64,000 nt of DNA from Hippophae tibetana (Eukaryota > Streptophyta > Magnoliopsida > Rosales > Elaeagnaceae), in NCBI GenBank assembly GCA_037013495.1, contig CM072812.1, forward strand, positions 69,819,340-69,883,339, written 5' to 3'. Below the pieces are notes generated by a model. It did no database searches. It was not told the DNA's origin and worked only from the letters and a program-made list of their open reading frames with translations. The position numbers were made by a program, and so were the translations under genes. This document shows, one piece after another, positions 22,961 to 35,397 of this stretch (the first letter of the stretch is position 1; each line of letters opens with the position of its first letter).

Positions 22961-23839
22961 TAGCTATGGTCCGGTCCGGTTTTGCCTAAAAAATATTTAA
23001 CCAAATCGGATCGTTCATATAGTTGAAACCGGATTAGACTGGACCATTCGGCTATCTAAAATGTTATAACCGAACGGTTTGGTTCAGTTTGGTTAACAGC
23101 TTTGAACAATTTTGAACGGTTTTTAACAATTAATAATAAATAAATATGATTCAGTTTAATATGATATAATTTAATAGGATACAATCAAATGTGATACTCA
23201 TTTATAATCATACATAGATAGATATTATTGTTAAATACATAAATAAATAAATAAGATGTTATCAAATGCCCTTAAACCTGTGACTTTTTTTTAAGAGAAA
23301 TTTATTATCTAAACGAGTTCACACTCCACAGTGGTTGTTGTTTACTCAGAACCAACCCTGAGAACACTTTCCAGAGTCCATACCATCAACAAGACATGAA
23401 TTTGAGCTCCAAGTTTAATTAACTTTCTAGATCAAACAAATATTGATAATAATTTGATGGGAATTGGAATCGGATCCAACAGGCAAAAAATAACTCTACC
23501 TTTTAACATAAGATCATTATGGGTATAAGAAAGGTGGAATGCATCCTGATGATTATAATTAGCTTAAACTGAAAAATGAGCTATATAGATGAACAAATTG
23601 ATGACATAGATTTTTTATTCTCGGAGGTAGACTTGTACCTCTTGAAATTCATAATGATCAAACATTAATAAAATGAACTACATATATTTAATCTATAAAG
23701 AGAACTTAATCAAAATAAGTAAGCTTTAAAAGCGGGGCAACATACCAACAATTTAACTGAAGTTATAAGTTCTAACAGTATTAATTAGTTTCCACCATTT
23801 AAAGAAAACTGAATTCTGTGAGAAAAAAATTGTTCAAAC

Positions 23840-23935
23840 TTCAGAGTTCAAACTAACAAAAAAACAACATACCATTCAGATTTCAGAGTTCAAACTAACA
23901 CAAAAATGACATACCATTCAAATTTAAGAGTTCAG
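23840..23935. repeat. 42-bp tandem repeat, about 2.3 copies
   Basis: TTCAGAGTTCAAACTAACA starts at 23,840 and 23,882, with a degenerate partial third unit from about 23,924. It lies within the hAT-like element. Confidence 0.75.
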
Positions 23936-24046
23936 ACTTCAGACTTACCATACAGTTTATTTAGGGAAAAACTACTACCAGACTATCAGTAGTAGTAGAC
24001 CACATACCTATTTCATGATTTTTGTCCATGGTTGTCATGACACGAC

Positions 24047-24221
24047 GCGACGCGAGGAGAGGTGGTTAGTTGCTGGTGGAAGCGACGCGAGGAAATGTGG
24101 TTAGTTACTGGTGGAAGTGACGCGGGGAGAGGTGGCTAGTTTCTGGTGGAAGCAAAGCATGGAACAATGGTTAGCTTTTGGTGAAAGCAACGTGAGGAAC
24201 GGTGGCTAGCTGCTGGTGGAA
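24047..24221. repeat. 35-bp minisatellite, 5 copies
   Basis: Five adjacent 35-bp units starting GCGACGCGAGGA... and ending TGCTGGTGGAA, with increasing divergence in units three to five. It is strikingly GC-rich and CpG-rich compared with the AT-rich surroundings. It lies within the hAT-like element and has no clear coding frame conserved through all units, although 35 is not a multiple of three and so would rotate the frame. Confidence 0.9.
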
Positions 24222-24599
24222 GTGACGACGGCTAGACTCAGAGCGTAGACGACGAAGTGGTGAACGTAGAGCGCAGAGGAAATGAGATTTCGATTTCTAG
24301 AGTTAGGGTTAAGTGTTAATGGCCGAATGCCTTAACTTGAAAACAAAATATATATAAATACCCCAGTTTATAATATTTTATATAAAAAAAATTATTTATT
24401 TAATAAAAATGATCCTGTCCGATCTGTTTCGACCGGTTTATAATATTTTATAACCAGGTCGGACTGTTTTAAAATCGGTTTTACTTAATACGGATCGGAC
24501 CAGACCGTTTCATTTACAAAACTGCTCAGTTCGGTCCGGTCCAGTCTGGATCGGTTTTTCGGTTTAAACCAGTCTGGCCCGGTTTTTGGACAGCCCTAG

Positions 24600-24770
24600 T
24601 GTCAATAGACGCCCTGCGTGGTTAATAACAAAAATTAAAGAAAAATAGTGAAACTTGTGCTAAATTAATATTTTTATAAATTAAATAATATTTATTATAA
24701 TATAAACTTGTAATTTAAAATGTACGTGGATGTGAAAAATCTTACTATAACACCAACATAAGCACATAGT
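24600..24770 (+). repeat. dispersed repeat (inverted partner at 14.2 kb)
   Basis: Starts GTGTCAATAGACGCCCTGCG immediately outside the hAT-like terminus and matches the reverse complement of 14,225-14,360. The rest of the repeat (TTTTGTAGCTATGG) lies at the other border of the hAT-like element. Confidence 0.7.
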
Positions 24771-25499
24771 TGTATATATTTTTATCAATTTTTAAATTAC
24801 TTAAATATTTACTTCTATTGTAGAAGTAAGAACGTTTATTTTTATCTGCCCTTTTCTTTCGTTAATTTTCTTTCTAGTGGAAGTTAATTTAATGTATTAA
24901 TCATTTGTTTAGATATAATACATGATGCAATTTATAATTTATCAAATGTTACAACAATATATTGTGATATTTTAGGACATGTTATGGCATAGGGGTTAGT
25001 TTTGCGCATATTAATTCACTCTTAATTTAAGTATTTTTTTAATCTTAATTTAAATTAATATAAAATTTTATGTTCTTAAATATATTTTTTAAATTATTTA
25101 TTAATTTAAAATTTTATATTTATTAACATCTATATTTTTAAATAATTTTATCCAAATATCTTTAAGTTTTATAATATTATTTATTTAAATTATTTTTCAC
25201 ATTATTCTTACTTGTTAACTTTTGCAAACTTATATTAATAATTATAAAAGTGGACAACTAATTATAAAACTATACAATGAGAAACAATTATTAGTTAATA
25301 CCTAATGAAATTGAGATTATAATCCAAATCAACCTATATCTTTTATATAGACGACGGGAGGTACATCAAAGAAGTGAAAAATGTATAAGTTTATATCTCA
25401 TCATTTTTTTCTCCTATTAATTAGCCTTGGACTACCTAATCATTTTAGTCCAAAACGAACTTCAATTTTGCCTAAAGTATAAAATAAACATATGTAAAC

Positions 25500-25885
25500 C
25501 AATTCTACTAAAAAATTAAGTTGTTGGTATTGGGGTCATAATTTCCTTTAACTCAAAACAAAAACAGACATTACTTAGTCTCCATTTGGAACCACCTAAA
25601 AGGATCCGCATCTTCACCAGCACAGACCTAAGGTATTAAATGATGAATCACGTTATTCCTTCATTCGAAAAAAAGGTTCATCTTCGAACCTGCAATATGA
25701 GGGATTAGAACTCTTGACCAAGCTTTGATACCAAACCAAAAGAGAATTGATAAGCTAATCCTACCAAAAGCTTAAGTTGTTAGTAGGAGCATCCCAATTC
25801 CCTATAACTCATAATTAGAATGGATCTTACTCGGGCTCCATTTGGAACCATCTAGAAGGACCCTCCAATTTCCAACACACACCCA
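25500..25885 (-). repeat. decayed copia-type LTR relic with primer-site-like sequence
   Basis: GCTTTGATACCA at about 25,722-25,733, read on the minus strand, is TGGTATCAAAGC, one base from the initiator tRNA-Met primer site. The following plus-strand stretch ends near 25,880 with CCAACACA, giving TGTGTTGG as the LTR start on the minus strand. Part of the sequence (AGTTGTTAGTAGGAGCATCCCAATT versus AGTTGTTGGTATTGGGGTCATAATT) recurs at 25,520, suggesting two LTR pieces. This is a plausible but weak call. Confidence 0.4.
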
Positions 25886-26803
25886 ATGTACTAAATGATG
25901 GATCATATATATATATATATTGTCTATGTATGTTTACTATCAAAAAGTCTATGACTATCTTAACTAATTATAAAATTTAATAATATATAATACTATTAGG
26001 CAATAATATCACTTAGGTGGATAGAATATTTGCTATTAATTGAATTACAATTAAATAAAATAAAAACATTATGAATTTTTTTACATGTAAACGTGTGGTG
26101 GTAATATAAAGATTTTTTAATTATAAGAATATATTAGACTTTTCAAGTCAAAACAATACGTACATCATATAAGAAATGAATTGGCTTTTTTATACAAAGA
26201 GTTTGCATAATTGATAACACTAGCAATCTTACATAAGGAAGAGACGATAATATGGAGAAAAAAATAATTCAAGAAAGTAAAAATTTGATATATTGCATAT
26301 ATTGTGATAACAAATAGATGTAATACATAAACATAGCTTGTAGGCTACTAAGAACCCATAGGTGTAACAAATATAATAGAGTTTTATTGACAATAAATAC
26401 TATATATCTAACACTTTCTATAAACTCATGATCTTTGCATGACTATAAGCTTAATACTAAGTTCATTAAATCTTAAACTTGTAAGGACTTTGGTCATTTT
26501 ATTTGCAGTTTGTTCTTAAGCTGGTGTATACTCAACTTGTAGTAATCCTACCATTAACTTCTTTTGCATAAAATGAAAATTGATTTCAATGTATTTTGTT
26601 CGAACATAAAATACTAAGTTCTTCGCTAAGTAACCAATATTGATGTTTTCACCATAAATTATTGAAACTTCATACAACTTCACCTTAAGTTCATCTAATA
26701 ACTTGTGAACCCAAGTTATTTCACAAACAATATGTGTAAATGCCCTAAACTCAGTATTTGTTAATGACCTTGAAACAACTTTCTATTTGCATGAATTCCA
26801 TTA

Positions 26804-27148
26804 CTAAAGAGAATGTCCAAGATACATATAATAGCCACATATTGATCTTTTAACATCATGACAAGATGCATAGTCATCATTTTTATAAGATGATAAAGAC
26901 AAAGGCTTAGACTTATACATCATCAATCCATGAATCAATGTTTCTCTAAGATATCTCAACATATTTTTTTCAATTATCCAATGTACCTCGATTGGTTTAT
27001 GTAAAAATTGACACAACTTGTTCATTAAGAAGATAATCTCATGTCTAGTGAATGTGCAATATTGAAGACCTTCAACCACTGTTTTATACATAGTAGCATC
27101 AATCAATAATTCCTTACTTTGATTGCTAAGAAATTGTCCTACTTGCAT
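26804..27148 (-). pseudogene. RT/RNase H junction of second copia
   Basis: A 114-codon open piece corresponding to the copia segment between the reverse transcriptase and the RNase H active site. It contains the YKTVVEGLQYCTFTR block, a KLCQFLHKP block and a SGYYMYLG-like block, where intact copies have SDADWAG and STSGY. The first RNase H acid is altered in the degraded SSYKNDDYASC region. It is a remnant without its own start. Confidence 0.85.
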
Positions 27149-27149
27149 A

Positions 27150-27900
27150 GGGGTTTATACCAGTTTAGACTCATTAAGTTTCACTTTATCCAAAAGATCT
27201 TTAATGTACTTGTGCTGACTAAAATGAAAACCCTCATTAGTTTTAATCACTTACAATCTAAGAAAATAACTAAGCTCACTTAGGTTTTTTAGTGAGAAAA
27301 CATAACTTCATTGAACAATAAGGGTATTAATGAGTGTTGGGTTATTTCCTATAACAAACATATCATTCATATAGATGAGCAACACCATAAAATTCCTTTT
27401 TTTTGTTGTATATCATCATTTATGCATTTGAGATGGAACAAGTAAATTCTATATCAATCAAGCATCCGTTGAGCTTCAAATACTAAACCCAAAAGGCTTT
27501 TTTAAGACCATAAATGGCTTTTTTTTAATCTGCACAAGTGATGAGGAAAATGCTCATCCTTAAAGCCTATAGGCTAAGCCATGTAAAATTCCTCTATTAT
27601 ATCTCTATTTAATAATGTTGTATTCATATCAAGTTTCCTCATAAACCAGTATTGATAAAATTCCAAACTGAGAACTACTCTAATGATTATGGCTTTAACT
27701 ACTAGACTAAATGTCTAAGTATGATCCAATCTTTCCATTTATCGAAACCCTTTCACAACTACCCTTGATTTTTACTTGTCTAAATCCCTGGCCTTGAGTT
27801 TGGTTTTAAAAACCTACTTATTACCTATTATTCTATTGCCTTTAGGTGGATGAACAAGCTCTTATGCCGTATTATTAACAAGGGAATTATATTTACTCTT
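27150..27900 (-). pseudogene. reverse transcriptase remnant of second copia
   Basis: On the minus strand near 27,370-27,390 the catalytic box is readable as YMND in place of YVDD, so the active site itself is mutated. Downstream KYIKDLLDKVKLNESK-type codons (27,170-27,215) and upstream AFLNG/GFK-like blocks follow the family order in broken frames. Confidence 0.65.
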
Positions 27901-29188
27901 CATTGATGCTTTCCACTAAGATATTTTAAGGACTTCTTTGAAAGAAGCTAGCTCGAAAAGGTAAGTGGGTAAAAAGGCTTTCGATTAATAAATATTAGCT
28001 TTGGCTCTTGTGAGCATTCTATAAGTGTTTCAAGGTGTACGAACCCTTGTCGAGACTCAAATGAAGATGCATGTAAATCAAGAGACTAATGAATCCCATC
28101 AGAGTTAAAATCATTAACTGAGGTGATAGAACCTCTTTATGTTTGTACAATTTGAGGAGGGATAAGCTATGATATAGGTTAGTCTATAGATGAGCTAGCT
28201 GGAATTTTAGAGGTTATTGATGAAACATTTTGGACATAGGTGGTGCTAAGAGCCATTGGATAGAGGAAGGTATAGAGAAAGTAGGTGAGGGCGACTGCTA
28301 CATGGAAATGTCAAACTAATTGTGCAAAGTAGGCTTGATAGTGTGATGGGTTTGGAAGGCATTGTATACTAGTCTCACAGATATATTAGTGGGTATATAA
28401 ACAAAAAAAATGATTGGTCAAGGGTAGTGGAGACAAATACAAGCTTTATAGTGGTTATATTTGTATAAGCTGCTAACATAAATGAAAATTCATTTTAATT
28501 GAAACTAACATAGGGTGAAATGTACACTTTTACATATGAGAGTTCAAGACAACAATAACCCTTATAGGATGCAACATACCGTAAGAACATATAAGGCAAA
28601 GACCTAGGCTCAAGTTTTGGACTATAATATGGTCTTAAGTATGGAAAACACAAACAACCAACTACTCTTGAATATGAGTAATCTAGTTTGGTTTGAAAGA
28701 GGACTTGAATGGTTCATAAGGTGAACAAATGTTTAAAACTATATGTCCAATAAGACATAAGTACTCTTGATCTCATTATCATAGCCAATCATGTTTTTAC
28801 TACATGCATGTTCTTCCTTTCAACTACACCATTTTGAGAAGGTGCATGAAGATAAGATATCCTTATAATATAACCACTTTGAAATAAAATGAGATTTCAA
28901 AACTTTTAACTCAATATCACCACCATTTTGAAGCTGTTTAATTACAATGTTAAATTATCGAGTCACTATAGCCTCAAAATGTAAAACTACAATGATTGTT
29001 GACCCTTATTACTAAGTAAATAAATCCATTCAAAATGAGTATAATAATAATAATCTAATAATAAGAAACATCTCATATTATACGTAGAATGAATCAGTGT
29101 AAATACTTACAAATCAATATGTATAATATCAAAAGGCTTAGAAGATGTATTATGTACATATTATTCATAAGAAACCTATATGATTTGC

Positions 29189-29425
29189 CTAATTAGAAAG
29201 CACTACAAAGATCATGATTGTTATTAGGTTTAAAACATTATTCATATTATTTATAACTTGATGTATAATAGAAATGTGTGAATGTCCCAAACTATCGTTC
29301 CAAAGGGAGCCATTTGGTTTAGCACTATTAGAATGAATGCTGCTATTTGTTTCAGAAGTCACTTTACATATGACATCCTTAGTCTCTCCTGTTAAAATGA
29401 TAGTCTTGGATTCTAAATCCTTCAC
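29189..29425 (-). pseudogene. GAG_pre-integrase remnant of second copia
   Basis: A 78-codon open segment with the VKDLxSKxILL and SLWNDSLGHSHISI pattern, the copia pre-integrase zinc region (normally LWHxRLGHPS). The first histidine of the HHCC site is replaced by Asn. Upstream, to about 29,650, a decayed protease-side segment (LGKDTTIFITHIG-like) precedes it. Confidence 0.75.
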
Positions 29426-29650
29426 ACAAAAAGATTAGGAAAAACTCAACAAAAACATGATTATTTTCACATAATTTCTTAACATAAATTTAATTTTTTT
29501 CAAGTTGTGGCCAACATTATAAACTTTTCATTTTTAGTTTTTGAGACTTACTTGACAAATGAGTGAAACCAATGTGTGTAATAAAAATGGTAGTATCTTT
29601 ACCTAACATAATTGAAACATCGCCATCATAAGGACGGGATTGTTGAAGTA

Positions 29651-30389
29651 TACTTATAATATACATGACTCTTTACAACCTCTTTGAAATTAAAAGTTAA
29701 ATATTTTTTGTTTAATTTATGACAATTTTCAAAAATTAAGAAAAGGTATTTTTATTTTCGATTCCGATAAAATATCAAATGATATAGTAGAATTTAATTA
29801 ATTAAAAAAATTAAATTTATTTATATAATTCAATTAAATTCTGACACCTCAGTTAAGATGAAAAGAAATGTTTTCTTAAAAAAGCTTGAATTCGCATTAT
29901 ATATCAAGTATGTAAATAGAAATATCCCTTTTCATTTTCTTATATTATTCTTTATCAATACTTATTAATATCAGCAACAAAGAGGTGATAATCTACATTA
30001 AAAAATTCTTATTTTAGTACATATTTAGATTTGACTATTTAATTTAAAAAATTGAATTTTTTTTTTCAAATCATTTTTAAAAACAATTTTATTTAATTTT
30101 AAAAAATATTGAATTATTTGACCATTGCTTTTAATAATATATTCTAGAAAAAAAAACATATATTTTCAATGTGTTAACCAAAAAATCGTTATGTTCTTAA
30201 ATTTTTTATTTAACATTTTATATTAGTTTATTATTTACTTATATTTAAGAGTTGTCAATTTTAATAATGACAGGAAAATCCAGAAAATTATTTGGTTGGA
30301 GGCAATTATTAGGACAACATAATGGGAAACCGTAAATGGGGACGAGGATTCATATTTTATAAGATAAGATAGAACAAAGATGGATATTA
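29651..30389. other. AT-rich DNA, no gene seen
   Basis: No coding, repeat or RNA-gene signal was recognised between the second copia element and the start of the CACTA subterminal repeats. Confidence 0.45.
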
Positions 30390-32125
30390 CACTCTCACTT
30401 AAGATTTTAAGTCGATTAGGTGAACTAACTTAAAATGAGATGACTTAAAATTTAAAGTCGGTTATATCCGTGAATCGACTTTAAATTTTTTTAGAATATA
30501 TTATAAGACACCATTGAACAGTCCTACATGTCAATCAACTTTAAATTTGAAGTTGGTCCTACGTGTGAACTGACTTTAAATTTTAAGTCAGTTCAGTAGT
30601 ATAACTGATTTTAAATTTTAAGTTAGAAAAACCAAAATATGTATAAAAGAGTTTTTAAATAAATTTTGTTAATTGAAAAATTAATTATTAATTAATTACT
30701 TAATAACTAAATTTATAACAAAAAACAATTTATATACAATACATATATATATTTAACTTAATTACAATATCATGAAATATTATAAGATACCTATGTTATT
30801 CAATATCATCATATTCTTCTTTTGATTCTTCTTGTGATCTTATAATTTCAAGCATATGTTTTGCCCATTCTTCTCGTAAATCATCAAAAAATTACATAGT
30901 ATATAGCCTGCTTGCTCCAATCAAAGAACTACATGTATTTAAATTCAAAATAAGAATGTAATGTCATGAATTCACAAAAAATAACTTATATATATTAAAA
31001 GAGTATATTAGTAAAAGAAATTACCACATTGACACCGGAGTGATCTAACAATAACCCCATTCCTAGCCTTCAAAATCATATTACCACTATATTAATCTTT
31101 TGTCTATATAATATGAAGTTACCTGGAATCAAATTGGTATTTTTTATTTAATAATGAGTTCTAAATACGAAGTCAAGTGTAACTCTGATTTGTTACTTGG
31201 ATTGGTTGAATTTTGGTGCCCAAAAACTAATACTTTTGCATTTCCTTAGGATGAAGCAACAATTACTCTTGAAGATATGATTCTTGATAGGTTTTTTGTA
31301 CTTGGTTTACCAATGACTACTCCCATAAATGATTAGGATGATTACGTCTAAATGTATAATATATTACATCTTTTCCTAATTGTTTGATTATTTCATCCTT
31401 GTTTATTTATTCTTGAACTGTTCTCTACAAATAATAAAATATACCATACATTATTACATCAATATGCAAAAATCATAACAAGGACTTTGTATCAAGTAAA
31501 ATTACTAACCAACTTATTGAGTTGTTTTTCTCCTCGTTTATTCAAGGACTTTATATTCATTAATTGGTTCCAAGTATGAAAAAACATGATTTTTGGTCAA
31601 TATGGAAGTTTTGTATTTCTTCCATGCCTTATTCTTGTAACACTTATTTATCCAATTATCGGGAACTTTAAAACAATTTTGTAAAAAAACACATTTTAGA
31701 GAAGGTACAATATAAAAAAGATATAATATATGTAATTAATTATAAAACAAAAGACACTTACATAAATGATTTTTCATATATTATACTTTTTAGCATCTTC
31801 AACTTTATACTCTTACATTTAACACATGTTTATCGAATCATACTATTTTTATTATTACTATTTCTACACGCAAATTCCAATAAAGTTTAAACTCTAGAAA
31901 TATAATCCTACTCAATTTTACATTTTGACATCCAAGATTTGTCTATTTTCTATTGATTATATTAAAGATATTAAATATGTATCCAATAAAATATAAATGT
32001 ATTAATCACCAATATATTTCAGATATTATTATATATGAAGTTATAAATTATTAGAATATCCATCAAAATATCATATAAAAATAAATACATAAAATTCAAA
32101 CAATTAATAAACTCATTATAATATT

Positions 32126-32128
<3 letters not shown>

Positions 32129-32160
<32 letters not shown>
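32129..32160. repeat. (AT)n microsatellite
   Basis: About 15 uninterrupted TA units within the AT-rich part of the outer CACTA element. Confidence 0.9.
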
Positions 32161-32161
<1 letters not shown>

Positions 32162-33144
32162 ATAATAAATATTTTATACATATATATAATAATTAATAAT
32201 ATATATGAAAAACATAAATACATAAAATTATTAAAATAAATAAATAAAAAATACATTCTTCTCTTCTAAGTTTGAATAAAAATACATAATCTATATAACA
32301 CAAAAAAAAATATACAAATAATCAATAACACACAATATACATTAAAATAAAAAATAATTTTACAAAAATTATATAAAAATAAAAAAATATGAGTAATAAA
32401 TGTAAAATAATTCATAGAAATACTTGCAAGAGTAAATTAAGTGACAAAATAAAGTAAATGAAGAAAAAAAAGGTGTTTGGTAAGTGAGAAAGTGAAAAAA
32501 AATAGGTATGAAAAATTTGAATATTAAGTAAAAAAAATAGTGAATCTAGATGATAAATTAGAGATGAAGAAAAACCCACTTGATGGCACCAAAAATACAC
32601 TACTACAAAAATAGGCATTAAATTCGGTTCACGGGATGAACCAAATTTACCTGTAAAGTTGGTTCACGGGAAGAACCGACTTTACCCGTACATTTTATGA
32701 TTTGTTTTTATTTTTATTTTTATTTTTCGTATTATTCAATATATATATAGCATAAAAAAATAAAAAATAAAAAATAAAATAATAATACAAATAATTAAAA
32801 ATTTAAATATATTTAATTACTTGATAATTAAATTTATTACAAAAACAAATAATGTATATATAATACATATAGTTAACTTAAATTACAAATAAAATAATGT
32901 CGTCAAAGTGTAATTATTATGCGATCGAGTAAGCTTGGTTAGCTTAGAATCTTGATTGGCCTTCACAAGTATTATGACAAAAAACAGTTGATCCATATAA
33001 TAATTCATATTCCCCTACATACATGAGCACGTAAAACATCCATCAAAAAAGTAGTCTAAACTTCAGACATACGAATGAAGAAATTAAATCATTATAAATA
33101 TTACCATAAAAAAAAGATTACCACATACAACGACATTTGACTAA

Positions 33145-33470
33145 CTCATAGTAGCACTTTATTAATCATTTGTCTATATATATGAAGTTATCTGGAATCT
33201 CTACTAGTATTTTATAATGCTATATATAATGAACTCTAAATATGAAATCAATTGTAACTTCGATTTCTTACTTGGCTTATGTGAGTTTTGGTCCCTAAAA
33301 CATATAGAACATGTTCATGGGCACCAAAACTCATACAAACCAAGAAACAAATCGGAGTTACGTACACCTGATTTTTTCATTTAGAGCTCATTATATCACT
33401 AAAAATACTAGCAGAGATTCCAGATAAATTCATATTTATAAACAAATGATTAATAAAGTGCTAATATGAG
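33145..33470. repeat. inverted repeat, two 148-bp arms, 30-base loop
   Basis: The left arm is 33,145-33,292 and the right arm 33,323-33,470. The reverse complement of the left arm matches the right arm end to end without a length change, with roughly 15-20% mismatches. A single-copy version of the arm occurs in the outer element at about 31,085-31,235. The repeat lies just downstream of the protease-like exon, within the probable 3' transcribed part. Its transcript could fold into a long hairpin. Confidence 0.85.
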
Positions 33471-33849
33471 TTCGTAAGGAAAGTGGGAAAGAGATATGAG
33501 ATGTAGTTTGGGCCAAAAATAGGTCCATAAAACAATGCATTCCCCTAAATACATGAGCATATGATTAATCATCATCAAACAAGTGATTTCAGACACAAAA
33601 ATAGATAGAGAAATTAAATTATTAAAAAATTTACTGTTATGTTGTCATATGCTATTCAAAATCATCAGAATCTTCTCCTGATTGTTCTTGTGATGATATA
33701 ATTTGAACCATATGTTATGCCCATTCCTCTCGTAAATCATCAAAAATTTGCTAGTCGTAACCCGTCTTGTTCCAACCAAAGAACTACATGTATTTAAAAT
33801 CAAAATAAGAATATAATTACATTTATTTACAAAAACAAACTCAAATATG

Positions 33850-34902
33850 TTAAAAACTTTTATGTATATGGGTAAAAGATATTACCACATCATCAATTGG
33901 AATTTTGATATTTGTGATGATTTCGCTCATACACTTCATGACATAATAACCACACATGACTCCATTATTTTGTTGTGGAACCTACCAAAAAAAGTGCATG
34001 TACATGAATTTTCATATTCGAACATCCTTATTATTCAATTGTAAAATTAATAAAATTATTAATATTGAATTGTACATACCATAACGTTTGTCCATATAAG
34101 CTTATGAGATTTTTTAAGGGCAATGCCCCTAAACTTATTCCACAACTTCCATGCCCTATAAAGGTTTAAAATGATTAGTTTTTATTAAATATTACAAAAA
34201 ATAATAGAAGAAACTAATATGTAACTATAACTCTTACATTTCAACAACTCCTTTTGTATCTTTACTCAGTTCTATGGAAGTTGAGTCACAGTACCAAGCA
34301 TGATTATTGAACATATCAATGATTACCAACATCTAATGATCTTGGCCTTGTTCAAACCTTAATGGCCAAGGGATTATCAACTTTTGATTTCTGTTAAGCG
34401 TTAATGCTATATCACATAATTGTTTAGCTCTAATGCTAACATCCTTCTCTTGATATTGATTGACATATGAAGAATCATAGAACATTGCTAAATGTGATGA
34501 GTGATTATGTTGAAGTCGATAATAGCACGCCCTATATAAAAGATATATATATATATATAATTAGATAATATAAATATAATTATATATGTTCTGCATAAAT
34601 AAAAGAAAAATAAATAGATTGATGACTCACCTTGTCCACACTTGAATTATACTTAAATCGATCTTTTGATATTCAAACAGTTGCAATAAGCACTCGATCG
34701 ATATATAAGTTTGGCCGAGGTCTACACCAGAAATTTCTATAGGAGGTGGCACAGTCCATCCATCATTTATATTAGATGCCCTCCCAACAATAGTCATCAA
34801 AGTGCCAAGATTTCTGCTGAAGTTAAACACATAAATATGACTATACTTTTTCCAAGGCTTCTTCTTGAATGACTTGGTGCACGATGATTGGCCACTAGTC
34901 AT
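33850..34902 (-). pseudogene. Ulp1/C48 cysteine-protease-like domain of CACTA
   Basis: The C-terminal coding part of the inner element's second gene. Ulp1-type proteases cleave SUMO. The minus strand reads an open segment (34,627-34,902). After an intron-sized gap, a block follows with the catalytic His and its neighbours (about 34,340-34,360; the usual Trp after the His is a TAG stop here) and the partner Asp in a WYCDSTS motif (about 34,280). The catalytic Cys is in a QQNN...MCGYYVMK motif (about 33,925-33,965). Intron positions are not resolved. The His, Asp, Gln, Cys order and spacing fit C48 domains carried by plant CACTA elements. The stop suggests loss of function. Confidence 0.72.
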
Positions 34903-34998
34903 AGATTTAGCACGAGATTCTTACTTTGTATCTCTTAAATGTGCCGCATTTAAGAGTTCTAGTATAATAGACTAAAAAAAGTATTATATATGTATTTT

Positions 34999-35313
34999 TT
35001 AGTAACAATATAAGATATAATAAAATAATAGTAGTAAACAAGTGTTATCTTTTAAGTTCAAAAATAGTACCATGTCAAAATTTAGAACAACTTGAATCGA
35101 CGACAAAGCCACATACTGTCCAACTGCCTCTTGGACTATGGTAGCATCAAAAGGCACAGGTAGTGGACAATCATGAAACAATGATTGATCAATTACTATT
35201 CGCCAATGATTAGGCAAATATTGATTATGAATTTTCCAATCATCGCTCAATTGTTGTACCGTTCCAATAGCAACATAGTCTGTTGACGAAGGATGTTTCA
35301 ACAAACATTTCAT
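34999..35313 (-). CDS. DUF8039-like segment of CACTA second gene
   Basis: An open 104-codon exon-like segment with the pattern VAIGTV..., IHNQYLP, W.IVID, then LPVPFDATIVQEAVGQYVA. This resembles the domain of unknown function (DUF8039) found beside Ulp1-like domains in plant CACTA-encoded proteins. It lies between the Met/Pro-rich exon (upstream) and the protease exons (downstream), all in the same orientation. The last 25 or so codons are probably intron read-through (hydrophobic, low complexity). The family name is from memory and moderately certain. Confidence 0.6.
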   Translation of the reverse strand: MKCLLKHPSSTDYVAIGTVQQLSDDWKIHNQYLPNHWRIVIDQSLFHDCPLPVPFDATIVQEAVGQYVALSSIQVVLNFDMVLFLNLKDNTCLLLLFYYILYCY

Positions 35314-35397
35314 ATTCTGTAAAAAAATTAAGTGTTATATATAAAAAATAAAACATATAATAAGAATTTAAAAATAATAGATTATATACACCAGAAA

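Larger units (their letters stand above)
22961..24599. mobile_element. hAT-like non-autonomous element (1.6 kb)
   Basis: The right end, read inward on the minus strand, begins TAGGGCTGTCCAAAAACCGG, a typical plant hAT-type terminus. The left end (TAGCTATGGTCCGGTCCGGT) shares the CCGG-rich character. Both subterminal zones, 22,970-23,100 and 24,410-24,590, are packed with short GGTCCGG/CCGGTTT motifs in both orientations, the usual arrangement of hAT subterminal binding sites. No transposase ORF is present. The interior holds a 42-bp repeat and a 35-bp minisatellite. An 8-bp target duplication is not evident, so the exact ends are uncertain. Confidence 0.6.
26408..29650 (-). mobile_element. 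second Ty1/copia element, decayed
   Basis: On the minus strand, readable blocks follow copia order: protease-downstream and GAG_pre-integrase (29.2-29.65 kb), integrase (about 28.6-29.1 kb), reverse transcriptase (27.15-27.9 kb) and RNase H (26.45-27.15 kb). The 3' LTR seems to start at 26,413 (TGTTAG on the minus strand), after a weak purine tract. It belongs to a lineage different from the element at 15-21 kb (more like Tork/4-1 type sequences). Every domain is interrupted by stops and shifts; the 5' LTR and gag are not visible. Confidence 0.8.

Noticed and set aside
32129-32160. AT run as a functional element
   Set aside because: Simple microsatellite in an AT-rich transposon.
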